A DNA stretch of 64,000 bases from Polyangiaceae bacterium. Its GTDB lineage: Bacteria > Myxococcota_A > Polyangia > Polyangiales > Polyangiaceae. Location of the stretch: NCBI GenBank assembly GCA_016712345.1, contig JADJRH010000001.1:4278001-4342000 (forward strand), given 5' to 3'. Below the pieces are notes generated by a model, which had not been told where the DNA came from, made no database searches, and saw only the letters and a program-made list of their open reading frames with translations. The position numbers and the translations under genes were made by a program. Positions 45,778 to 54,036 of the stretch are shown here, piece after piece (within the stretch, counting starts at the first letter, position 1; each line of letters starts with the position of its first letter).

Positions 45778-46971
45778 TTATTGCGCAGTCGCAGCCCGGA
45801 GCCGCGCACGTTGCTTCGCTGTGGGACGCGACACTTTCGGCCGCAAATCGCTGAGCGTGCGCGCCAGGGCACCGGCCACCATTTCAGCGAGCGCATGGTC
45901 GTCGGTCACCAGCGCATCAAACGGACCGTGATCTGTCTTGACCTCTACCGCGTGTTTGCCCTTGCGATCTTCCACAGTGATGCTTTGCACCTCCACAAGA
46001 TCAATCGCGGCGCCGAAACGCCCTTCCAAGTCGAGCCCCACGGCTCCCTTCCGGCTCACCCAAGGTTGAACCACCAATTTGCCGCCGCCGAACGCCACGA
46101 GTGGAGCGCTTGTTGCCGAGTATCGACCGGCAAATTGAGCTACACCGAGAAACGCAACCGCCGCCAGGGTGAGGATTGCACTGCCGGCAATCCACGCGAT
46201 GTACGGCGCCGAAAGGGCTGTTAGGGACGCCCGCGTGTTTGCAAAAAAGTACCACGATGTACCGGCCGCACATGCGAACACCAACCCAATCAGCACATGT
46301 GTACTCAAATTCTCACGCGGTCCGGTGTTGGCAAAGTCCCGCAAAACAAGGCGCGGGCCTTCCGCGCGCAACACAAACCGCGACAGCGCGCCGGGTGAAA
46401 CTTCGGGGAGCGTTTTGTCATTCAACTCCGATTCAGTCGTGGGCAGATTGTTTGGAAGACTCGCGGGTACCGCCAAAACGCGCGCCAACCGACTTGCAAG
46501 TGTACGCAGGCGATTTGCACCGGTGACGTCTTCAGCGGTCCACACTTCTGCAACTGTCACGTTGGAACCAAGTGCATCACCGCCTTTGTCCAGCGAAAGC
46601 ACAACCCGCGTGATCGTGCCCACTTCACTCTCGGGCACGGGTGCCTGCTCCATAATCACGCGACCAACTTTGCGCGTGACAGGTTTTGTTTCACCGTTGC
46701 CAACTGCCGAAACCGCTTGAATTTCAGCCGATCCACGCGTCACTTTGATCCAATAAGGGCTCAACGGAACAGGCGCAAACCCCGGCTCCGTGGCACCCGA
46801 ATCCAACGACGCCCGCAGCAATACGCACGCTTTCTCTGCAAGTGTACTCAACGCTTCTGAGGCTCGCGCGGGGTCCGTTGAACCGTCCACCGCTTGAACT
46901 CGATCACTGCCGCCGAGCGAACGAATCGCCGCTTCGGCGCTTTGCTCAAAGGAGGAAACGTGCTGCGCCAT
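45778..46971 (-). CDS. Hypothetical protein with two transmembrane segments
   Basis: 397 aa. The N-terminal 230 residues are soluble, with two beta/alpha stretches (WIKVTRGSAEIQAVSAVGNG; GTITRVVLSLDKGGDALGSN). Two TM helices follow (THVLIGLVFACAAGTSWYFF; PYIAWIAGSAILTLAAVAFL), then a soluble domain resembling a PH-like or bPH2 barrel (GAAIDLVEVQSITVEDRKGK) and a basic tail. I do not recognise the family. The ATG at 46971 is divergent from a lipoprotein gene about 155 bp away, and the OPT gene lies downstream. Confidence 0.75.
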   Translation of the reverse strand: MAQHVSSFEQSAEAAIRSLGGSDRVQAVDGSTDPARASEALSTLAEKACVLLRASLDSGATEPGFAPVPLSPYWIKVTRGSAEIQAVSAVGNGETKPVTRKVGRVIMEQAPVPESEVGTITRVVLSLDKGGDALGSNVTVAEVWTAEDVTGANRLRTLASRLARVLAVPASLPNNLPTTESELNDKTLPEVSPGALSRFVLRAEGPRLVLRDFANTGPRENLSTHVLIGLVFACAAGTSWYFFANTRASLTALSAPYIAWIAGSAILTLAAVAFLGVAQFAGRYSATSAPLVAFGGGKLVVQPWVSRKGAVGLDLEGRFGAAIDLVEVQSITVEDRKGKHAVEVKTDHGPFDALVTDDHALAEMVAGALARTLSDLRPKVSRPTAKQRARLRAATAQ

Positions 46972-47125
46972 GCGGCGTGATGTGCAACGAAAGGCGAGGG
47001 GAGTAAATGCTCGCCATGCGAAATCTCCGCGCGCGCAATGCGATTCGCAATGCGAAAGTCACGAAGCATCGCGTCTGCCCACGCTTTGGTGTAAAGTCAA
47101 TCCGCGATTTGCCTCGGAGCCTTCC

Positions 47126-47860
47126 ATGAAAGCCACTTCTCTTCGCCTGCTCTGTTTTGCCACCGTCAGTTCACTCTCCCTCTTTGTCGCCGGTTGCAGT
47201 GTTGACCTGCAAGATGTGTTCAACCCCGACGGCAACGCCAACCAAGGTGGTAAGGGTGGGCAGTCTCAAGGGGGCTCAGGCGGTGCTTCCACCACCGGCA
47301 CAGGTGGAAACGGAACGTCCAGCACCACATCGACAACAACCACGACGGCTACCACAACAACAACCACTACCACCACCACCACCACTACAACTTCTACGTC
47401 CACGGGCACCACGCAGCCGCTCAGCCCCATCACCTGCGGTGACAGCACCTGTCAAAGCAGCTCCGGTGAATATTGCTGCTGGGACAAATGGGGTATTGGC
47501 ACCGGCGAGTTTGAATCTGGGCAGTGCAAAGAAACGCCGGTTCAACCCGGTGATTGTACAAACACCGTTCAAGACGGCGGCGTCCAGACCATTATCAGTT
47601 GTCAAACCGCCGCCAATTGCGCCGGAGACAGCCTCTGCTGCGGTGATGTTGTCCAGTTCAACGGCGGTGGTCAAAACCTTTCTTACTACCCAACGGTAGA
47701 CTGCCGGCCCTCCTGCACATGGCCTACCCGCATCATGTGCGCCATGGTCGGCTCCACGGCAGAGTGTCCAATGGTCAATATCCAGGGCCAAAACGTACAA
47801 CTCGTGTGTAAGGCCAGTTCTCTCCTGCCCAGCGGTTTCTACGTCTGCGGCACTCCCTGA
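47126..47860 (+). CDS. Lipoprotein with Gly/Thr linker and Cys-rich body
   Basis: 244 aa. The signal MKATSLRLLCFATVSSLSLF continues to the lipobox VAGC. A Gly-rich then Thr-rich linker (near-uninterrupted Thr run encoded by ACA/ACC/ACT codons, about bp 47330-47405) follows. The C-terminal domain has about a dozen Cys (ITCGDSTCQSSSGEYCCWDK; CRPSCTWPTRIMCAMVG) and is probably disulfide-rich and surface-exposed. No catalytic motif is seen. ATG at 47126 fits a signal peptide; the longer frame upstream does not. Confidence 0.82.
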   Translation: MKATSLRLLCFATVSSLSLFVAGCSVDLQDVFNPDGNANQGGKGGQSQGGSGGASTTGTGGNGTSSTTSTTTTTATTTTTTTTTTTTTTSTSTGTTQPLSPITCGDSTCQSSSGEYCCWDKWGIGTGEFESGQCKETPVQPGDCTNTVQDGGVQTIISCQTAANCAGDSLCCGDVVQFNGGGQNLSYYPTVDCRPSCTWPTRIMCAMVGSTAECPMVNIQGQNVQLVCKASSLLPSGFYVCGTP

Positions 47861-47897
47861 CCCCAGTAAGTCGGCTTTTCTCCCCAATGCGCACGCC

Positions 47898-48623
47898 GTG
47901 AACCCCCCGGCAACCTTCCTGTCCAATCATTCCACTCTACCCATTTTATACAGCGACGCGTACCTCGTCGTTGTCCACAAACCGTCGGGCTTGGCTGTTC
48001 ATCGCGGCTGGGCAAACGACGAAGTTACCGCCACCGATCTCCTTCGAAATCAACTTGGAGAAGCTGTTTCCCCGGTTCATCGTCTCGACAGGGCCACAAG
48101 CGGCGTCCTTGTTTTTGTTCGCTCTGCCGAGGTAGCCAAAATCGTTTCTACCCAATTCGAAGAAGGGAAGGTCCGCAAGGTCTACTGGGCGCTCGTTCGC
48201 GGCTCCACCCCCGACGAAGGAGTGATCGATCATCCCATTCCCCGGCGCGAGGGTGGGCCCCGCGTCCCGGCCGTTACGCACTACAAAACGTTGGCCCGCG
48301 CGTCCAATCCACTACCCACTGTCCACGCCGTCTCCTGGGTAGAAGCCTACCCACAAACCGGACGCCTCCACCAAGTTCGCCGCCACCTCAAACACATCTC
48401 CCATCCCATTATCGGTGACGCCAACTACGGTAAAGGCCCCATCAACCGCGCGTTTGCCGAGCAGTATCACCTGACAAGGCTGGCGCTCCACGCAGCCTTT
48501 CTTACCCTTGACCATCCCACCACAGGCGAGCCGATCACCTTCTCCGCGGCACTTGCCACAGACCTCTCCAACGCTCTCGAACGCCTCCACCTCACCCCGG
48601 CCACCGACGGAGCAACGCCGTGA
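47898..48623 (+). CDS. RluA-family pseudouridine synthase, TruC-like
   Basis: 241 aa. Isomerises a uridine to pseudouridine in RNA. The catalytic Asp is in HRLDRATSGVLVFV (about residues 61-74), the RluA-family motif. The N-terminus ILYSDAYLVVVHKPSGLAVH and the late PQTGRLHQVRRHLKHISHPI match TruC (tRNA U65) and related small enzymes. There is no S4 domain, consistent with TruC rather than RluC/D. The start is GTG 47898; 37 bp separate it from the upstream lipoprotein gene. Confidence 0.9.
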   Translation: MNPPATFLSNHSTLPILYSDAYLVVVHKPSGLAVHRGWANDEVTATDLLRNQLGEAVSPVHRLDRATSGVLVFVRSAEVAKIVSTQFEEGKVRKVYWALVRGSTPDEGVIDHPIPRREGGPRVPAVTHYKTLARASNPLPTVHAVSWVEAYPQTGRLHQVRRHLKHISHPIIGDANYGKGPINRAFAEQYHLTRLALHAAFLTLDHPTTGEPITFSAALATDLSNALERLHLTPATDGATP

Positions 48624-48733
48624 CCATCCACAAAAAATGAAACCGACAACGGCGGCGCGCAGCGATTTCAGTGACTCTGTTCGTTCACGCGAGTGAACGC
48701 AGCTTAACGCGAACGGTTAGATTTGGTGAAGCA

Positions 48734-49042
48734 ATGAAGTTGGACGATGAGCAGTTTGACGCAGCCGTGGACCAGATGCGCACCCTGGCGGCCGGCGGCG
48801 CTCATCTGGAGGAGGTACTTATTTTTTCGCGTACACATATCGCTGCCCGTATGAATACCGTCGCGTCGCTCGTGGCATTTCAAAGGGCTTTTGGCATACC
48901 ATTGACGGTTGCGGCGTGTCTGGGCGTGTGGGAGGGGTTTCACGGTGAAAATCCGCCGGTATCAGGGGAGAGTTTGGAGGCGGAGTTTGGGGAGCAAATT
49001 CGTTCGGCCGCGCGGAGTCTGAGTATCAAACGCAATGGGTAA
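48734..49042 (+). CDS. Small hypothetical protein
   Basis: 102 aa from ATG 48734 (MKLDDEQFDAAVDQMRTLAA); a GGTGAAG lies 8 nt upstream. It appears soluble and helical (HLEEVLIFSRTHIAARMNTV, then ASLVAFQRAFGIPLTVAACL). No family is recognised. It lies 21 bp upstream of two small membrane protein genes, so the three may form an operon. Confidence 0.6.
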   Translation: MKLDDEQFDAAVDQMRTLAAGGAHLEEVLIFSRTHIAARMNTVASLVAFQRAFGIPLTVAACLGVWEGFHGENPPVSGESLEAEFGEQIRSAARSLSIKRNG

Positions 49043-49063
49043 CCGGCCGGGAAATTGCGCGCC

Positions 49064-49330
49064 ATGAATGTTGGTTTTGCCTTGGCTTACAGAGCAAAGC
49101 GATCAATTTGGGCGCTCCGCGCGATGTGGTTTTTGGCAATCATCTCACCGCTCCCGCTCTACCTCCTTCCCATTTTTTACGCTTGGAACTTCAACTCCAC
49201 ACAGTGTCCCGGTCAACACGATCCCTGTCTTGAGTGGTCTCATGATGGGCCTCCGTTGAGCGTTCTCGCCGTGACGGCGTTGCTGGCCGCTGCCAGCGTT
49301 GGGTTGCCATTTTATACCAACGTTGGGTAA
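49064..49330 (+). CDS. Small two-TM membrane protein
   Basis: 88 aa from ATG 49064. Two hydrophobic helices (MWFLAIISPLPLYLLPIFYA; LSVLAVTALLAAASVGLPFY) flank a short loop with two Cys (STQCPGQHDPCLEW) that could form a disulfide outside the membrane. Family unknown. It is followed 17 bp later by a similar-sized membrane protein; the two could be diverged duplicates or partners. Confidence 0.6.
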   Translation: MNVGFALAYRAKRSIWALRAMWFLAIISPLPLYLLPIFYAWNFNSTQCPGQHDPCLEWSHDGPPLSVLAVTALLAAASVGLPFYTNVG

Positions 49331-49347
49331 CGCGCCGCCGTTCTGAC

Positions 49348-49635
49348 ATGGCACTTGTTTCTCCCAATAAAGAGTACACCGCAAGCAAACGAGTAAAACA
49401 CTCGACTGCTCGCCTCGCAATTGGTACGGCTGCTCTGCTTCCACTCTACTTTTTGGCCTGGGCGGAGTCACATGTTGTCACGCGTTGTGTACAATCCAAC
49501 GCGGGCCCCCAGCGGATCGTCCCCGGCCCGGAGAACTATCTACCCGTGTTGGCCATTTTTACGGTTCTTATGATTGCGCATTTTCCAACGCAAATCATGT
49601 GTCCAACAAGGCGGGCGCACCACTTTCACGCTTGA
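49348..49635 (+). CDS. Small two-TM membrane protein
   Basis: 95 aa from ATG 49348. A basic N-terminus precedes two hydrophobic segments (ARLAIGTAALLPLYFLAWAE; LPVLAIFTVLMIAHFPTQIM) with a loop between them containing a Cys, and another Cys near the C-terminus. The layout mirrors the preceding gene, but the sequence is not obviously homologous. Family unknown. It ends convergently 13 bp from the M19 dipeptidase gene. Confidence 0.55.
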   Translation: MALVSPNKEYTASKRVKHSTARLAIGTAALLPLYFLAWAESHVVTRCVQSNAGPQRIVPGPENYLPVLAIFTVLMIAHFPTQIMCPTRRAHHFHA

Positions 49636-49648
49636 ACAAAATTCAACG

Positions 49649-52597
49649 TTATTGTGAGAGGCCACATGGCATTTTACAACCCCGCGTGGGGGCAAACTCG
49701 GTCAAGGCGCGAATGCGGGCTTCTTCAGCACGTTCCCACATGGTAATGTAGTCGTGTGCGCTGTAGAGGAGAGTTTGTAAATCGCGGGTGTGCGTACCGA
49801 TGTTTTTCATATCTTGAAGGGCATCGGGGATCATTCCGTAGTGGGCAACCCCGTCAATGTTGACATCAAAAATGCGTTGTCCGGCAATGCTGGGTTGAAG
49901 GGGAGGATTGTTGCCGCCGTGCGCGCGATTCCACATGGAGAGCATTTGGCAGAAGAGATCCTGCGAGCCGTCGGGGCAGCCGTTGGCCGGCTTTCCATTG
50001 GCATTGCCACCGTCAAATGGGCCACTTGTGGGTCTTAATACAAACGCATTGGCAATGTTTTTCCAAACGGTAAGTTGGTCACCTGTGTACACGTCATTAG
50101 AGTCCCAATGGCCGAGGAGTGGTTCTTTGGGTGATTTCGCGATGGCCCAGTTGTACACAACGCCGTTTTCTTGGCGGGCCGCTTCAATGGGGATGAGGTG
50201 CTTTCGAAGGTCGTCACCTGAGTTTCCAACCGAGCAGGCGCGCCCACCAAAACGTGGACCTAACATTCCGGCAAACCCATTGACATCGGTGCCAAATGCA
50301 ATACCCCGCCCGTTCATTATGCGGTTGATATGGTGCACCGTTTCTGCAAACGAAACGCTGCTTCCATCACAATCGGGGGCGATTTTGGCGTCATTCGGGT
50401 ACGTTTTGAGAAGGGCATTGCGCACTTCAGGGCTGTAACTGCCCGTGTCCATTCCCACGCCGACAATCCCTCCGAGGGCGGCGATTTTTTGGATTTGACT
50501 ATCAGACCGAATGCGCTCACTCGCCAGGCGGCCGGTTTTTTTTGTATGGTAGTCAGACTTGAGCAGGCCGTCGTCGTCGGGGTTGAATGTTCGAGTGGAC
50601 AAACTGCCAAACGCGAGCGCCCTGGCGCCGCCGTGGGAGGCCATGACCGGCGCGTTGACGCGCTCAGCGAGAGCGATTGTTTCGTTCACAGAAGCGTCGC
50701 TCATGTGATCCACGTCGAGTAACATCCCGAGTTTGAGCATTTCTTGAATGATGATCTTTCCCCATGGCGAAAGCCCTTCACGGTTGACGTGAGCGAGGCC
50801 CAGGGGTGAACGCTCTTCATACGGATCCATGGGTACAGAAAAGCCGCCCACAAACTTTTCTAAAATCCAGGTTTCACCATCAATATCTTTGTCGAGCCTA
50901 TAACGAACTCCCGAGGACAAAAAGCCGTTTTGGAGCTTAAAAGGTTGACCCGCCACGCGTTTGGTAACCGAGTGAAACTTTCTGACAAAAACGGCCGCCC
51001 CACCGAATGCGTTGTCGGTCAGGTGGATAGGAACCAAGTGTCTCACCCCACGGTCGTACAGTTTTTTGAGGGCAGTTTGAAACACGGTGGGATCGTCGCG
51101 CAACATAGCCTGAATTCTCTCGGGCGAGCTGAAGCCTCCAAACGTGTCGGTTTCTACCCCGAGAACAATGGCCATTTTTCCAGAGGCGATAATGCGGCGC
51201 GCTTCTGCCGGCGTGGTGGCGATATCAGCCCAATCTTTGGCGGGGCCGCGGACAAACTGCCAGGCGGCGTCGAGCTGAAGGTCAATCACCAAGTCGTCGT
51301 CAATGGGGAGGGCAGGGGAGTGCCGTTCTGTGTTCGCGAGAAAGGCGGAGCCCAACGCTTCACTGTTGCCAACATCGAGTTGAATTAAACGAAGGCCCCC
51401 ATCGTAGGCGCGTTTGAGCCAGTCAATGTACATTTTTTGGTGCGCCACGTCATGGAAGGTGGGAAAGCCGTCAAATGTCGGGTAGCCGTCAACCGTATGT
51501 TTGGGGTTGGCATCGAGCGTGGAACTCGACCCTCCAAAAAGGGTGCCGTGTGATTCGGCGCAGCTTGGCATAGCGAGGCGAAGGTGGCAGTTTTCAGCGC
51601 CCTCGTCTTGTTTGCAACTGCCTTGTTGGAGTGGGCAATGGGGGGCCGGGTTTTGGGCGGTAGACTCCGTGGGAGGGTACACACAGCCGTGCAAGATCTT
51701 CCCCCCAAATCCGAGTTGATTAAACAGGTGAACATGCAAGTCTGCAAAGCCCAGTTGAGGCGGGTTGGCGGCAGGGGGAGCAACGTTATACACTTGAACG
51801 TCATCCACCCAAATGTAAGGTTTGCTTTCATCTGTCAGATCGGTGGATGGCGCGTTATCGATCACAACAATTTGAGCTTCTGCCTCGGTTTTTGCGGGCC
51901 TTGATGGAGCGTCACGCCGCGCGATGGAAGAGGTGGGGGTTTCTGACGGTGGGTTCGATGGTGAGGTTGACTCGGGCGCATGATCGGGATTGGAAGGCGC
52001 GGCCGAATCTGTATTGGAGGTGACTGGGGATGCCTTGGGAGCCACAGGGCCCGTGTCCCAAACAACCCTGCGCATGCCGAGGACACCCGGGCCGTGCTCG
52101 ATGTACACTGGTGTAAACGTGGATTCGTTTGCGCGTTTGACTCTGAGTTCTACCCAAGTGTCTTTGTGGCCGCCCGCGCCCACCAGAAACGAAACATACC
52201 GGTGAGAAAAGCCGAACGGTTGCGATCGAACCTCCACCCGACCGGCAACGCGTTCTGTACTAAGGTATTTGTGGGTTGAGTTTATGTCTGAATTGTTTCC
52301 CATGCGAATGGGAAGACTCCAATAATTGCCGCCGAGCGAAGGTCGCAAACGACCCGGCAATTCACCAATGTTGGGAATGCGACTGGAGATCACATCTTGG
52401 GGTGTGGAGCCCTCGACAGTCCAAGTGGAGTAGTCAAGCAGGTATGGGTAGACAACGGCGGAGTTTACCCCGTTGTAGCTGGGCGGCAGCGGCGAGAGCA
52501 GCGGAGTGGCACTGCTGGATGGGTGACATGCCGAAGTGGCTAACAAAGCCGGCACAATCATCCAGGTAAACCGGCGGTGGTTTGGAGTGGAGTTCAC
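49649..52597 (-). CDS. M19 membrane-dipeptidase lipoprotein with N-terminal beta domain
   Basis: 982 aa, far longer than the usual 350-400 aa renal-dipeptidase family. A lipoprotein signal (MIVPALLATSAC) is followed by a beta-rich domain of about 240 residues and a Pro/Ser-rich linker. The metallopeptidase part starts FADLHVHLFNQLGFGG (zinc His), then LDVDHMSDASVNET and PVMASHGGARALAF (zinc/active-site regions) and GIAFGTDVNGF. The expected activity is hydrolysis of dipeptides or related lactones at the envelope. The GTG start overlaps the stop of the upstream TSP3-protein gene (GTGA), so the two are translationally coupled. Confidence 0.88.
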   Translation of the reverse strand: MNSTPNHRRFTWMIVPALLATSACHPSSSATPLLSPLPPSYNGVNSAVVYPYLLDYSTWTVEGSTPQDVISSRIPNIGELPGRLRPSLGGNYWSLPIRMGNNSDINSTHKYLSTERVAGRVEVRSQPFGFSHRYVSFLVGAGGHKDTWVELRVKRANESTFTPVYIEHGPGVLGMRRVVWDTGPVAPKASPVTSNTDSAAPSNPDHAPESTSPSNPPSETPTSSIARRDAPSRPAKTEAEAQIVVIDNAPSTDLTDESKPYIWVDDVQVYNVAPPAANPPQLGFADLHVHLFNQLGFGGKILHGCVYPPTESTAQNPAPHCPLQQGSCKQDEGAENCHLRLAMPSCAESHGTLFGGSSSTLDANPKHTVDGYPTFDGFPTFHDVAHQKMYIDWLKRAYDGGLRLIQLDVGNSEALGSAFLANTERHSPALPIDDDLVIDLQLDAAWQFVRGPAKDWADIATTPAEARRIIASGKMAIVLGVETDTFGGFSSPERIQAMLRDDPTVFQTALKKLYDRGVRHLVPIHLTDNAFGGAAVFVRKFHSVTKRVAGQPFKLQNGFLSSGVRYRLDKDIDGETWILEKFVGGFSVPMDPYEERSPLGLAHVNREGLSPWGKIIIQEMLKLGMLLDVDHMSDASVNETIALAERVNAPVMASHGGARALAFGSLSTRTFNPDDDGLLKSDYHTKKTGRLASERIRSDSQIQKIAALGGIVGVGMDTGSYSPEVRNALLKTYPNDAKIAPDCDGSSVSFAETVHHINRIMNGRGIAFGTDVNGFAGMLGPRFGGRACSVGNSGDDLRKHLIPIEAARQENGVVYNWAIAKSPKEPLLGHWDSNDVYTGDQLTVWKNIANAFVLRPTSGPFDGGNANGKPANGCPDGSQDLFCQMLSMWNRAHGGNNPPLQPSIAGQRIFDVNIDGVAHYGMIPDALQDMKNIGTHTRDLQTLLYSAHDYITMWERAEEARIRALTEFAPTRGCKMPCGLSQ

Positions 52598-53985
52598 TTT
52601 GGACTCTCCCGGTTGGGCATGGCCCGCACCTGGACGATGACGATTGTTCGGGGGTTGAGTTGTACCGGAACGTCTACAGGAGGCGGCGAAGCGGGCGTTG
52701 CGTGAAAGAGGTCAGGCGTCACCTGAACCGCACATCCTGTGCAGCCGGTGATGGATTGGAGCGCTGTTTCTACCGCGGCCGCTGCGGTGGAATTGTCAGA
52801 CGAGATGAAAAAACGTGCGGCTCGCAGGTTGGGAAGGGAAAGGTTGGCAAGCTTTAGCAACGCAGCTAAACGTTGGGTGCCTGAATGATCAAACACGTTG
52901 CCTTGAAGGGCAAACACAGCGTTGGGTGAGGCCACCGCGGGACAGCCGTTTGGTTCTGTACCGTACACATTTTTACATTCATCCACGGAGTCGAGCACGC
53001 CGTCTCCGTCGTTGTCGTCGTCGGGACAACCGTCGGTGTCTTGATAACCGTCGACGTCTTCTTTATAAAATTTACACCGGTCATCGTGGTCTTGAATGCC
53101 GTCGTCGTCGATGTCGCCGATGTCGCGCCGACCTGACCACGAAATTCGAAACATGGCCGAGTCTACCCCTTCAAACTTGGTCCACCCGAAACCCGCGCCG
53201 ATGGAAGCGTGTTGGAATGTGTACGCCATGCCACCCCAAATGGCATGGCTTTCAAGCTCGGTGTTGGTGTGAACATAGTTGAGCGTTTCAAAAAACAGGT
53301 GCGCTCGGGCGTCGGTATTCCAAGCGGACGGTGCCAAAAATATTTTTAAGGCTGCTCCTACGGGAATTCGAAACGCGTCGCCCGGCCGGCCGGGTTGAAC
53401 GTGTACACCCGTTGCCAACTGAAGGCTCGCGATAAACACTCGCCACGAGCCGACGACTCGGCCTTCTACCATGGGTGGATCGCCCGGTTTACCATCAGCC
53501 GTCCACGACGGGGTTTGACCCACGACCGACGCATGAACGGCAAACCCGCCGAGCGGCCCGAGGGTGGGTTTTAATACCGGGTATTGAACGCCGCCGCTCA
53601 ACGCGCCCGCAAACACCGTTTGATTATTGGGCCCACGTGAAAGGGCCAATGGAAGGCCGACACTGAAAAGAAGACCCCAGGAAGTTTGGTAGGCTGCCCC
53701 AACATCCACCGTGCGGGCGCCGGTGCCTGGAAAATACCCTGTGACGCCGGATGTGGTAATGACCTGACCGTCACTGCCCGCGGAGCTACCGAAAAAGCTG
53801 AGGCCCGACCTGTCGAGTGCGGGGACGAATAATGTTCGGGGGGAACAATACCCTTCGTATACTGGGCACTTGTTTTGGGCGAACGCGGGTGAGGCAGACA
53901 AAAAAGCCCCAAAACAAACAATGAAGGTAAAAACATTGCGCCGCTTTTTTTTCCCGCCCAGCCGGCACTCAATTCGGTCCAGCAT
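52594..53985 (-). CDS. Outer-membrane-like protein with thrombospondin type-3 repeats
   Basis: 463 aa from ATG 53985 (MLDRIECRLGGKKKRRNVFT); longer starts overlap the divergent gene. A signal peptide ends SASPAFA. Residues to about 310 are beta-barrel-like (AAYQTSWGLLFSVGLPLALS; GWTKFEGVDSAMFRISWSG). Calcium-type repeats follow (DIDDDGIQDHDDRC, DVDGYQDTDGCPDDD, NDGDGVLDSVDECKN). The C-terminal 120 residues resemble a degenerate OmpA-like domain without a clear NxxLSxxRA motif. It is translationally coupled to the M19 dipeptidase, which may act in the same envelope space. Confidence 0.82.
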   Translation of the reverse strand: MLDRIECRLGGKKKRRNVFTFIVCFGAFLSASPAFAQNKCPVYEGYCSPRTLFVPALDRSGLSFFGSSAGSDGQVITTSGVTGYFPGTGARTVDVGAAYQTSWGLLFSVGLPLALSRGPNNQTVFAGALSGGVQYPVLKPTLGPLGGFAVHASVVGQTPSWTADGKPGDPPMVEGRVVGSWRVFIASLQLATGVHVQPGRPGDAFRIPVGAALKIFLAPSAWNTDARAHLFFETLNYVHTNTELESHAIWGGMAYTFQHASIGAGFGWTKFEGVDSAMFRISWSGRRDIGDIDDDGIQDHDDRCKFYKEDVDGYQDTDGCPDDDNDGDGVLDSVDECKNVYGTEPNGCPAVASPNAVFALQGNVFDHSGTQRLAALLKLANLSLPNLRAARFFISSDNSTAAAAVETALQSITGCTGCAVQVTPDLFHATPASPPPVDVPVQLNPRTIVIVQVRAMPNRESPK

Positions 53986-53997
53986 GGCAATAGTAAA

Positions 53998-54023
53998 GCT
54001 TGACGACTGCGTCGTCGTCAAGC
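53998..54023. promoter_or_regulatory. Perfect 10-bp inverted repeat between divergent genes
   Basis: GCTTGACGAC (53998-54007) and GTCGTCAAGC (54014-54023) with a 6-bp spacer. It occupies half of the 51-bp gap between the divergent starts at 53985 and 54037 and could be an operator, or an RNA hairpin in one 5' leader. The gap is too short for two normal promoters, so at least one promoter or start probably lies inside a gene. Confidence 0.55.
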
Positions 54024-54036
54024 GATAGTTTCTATC

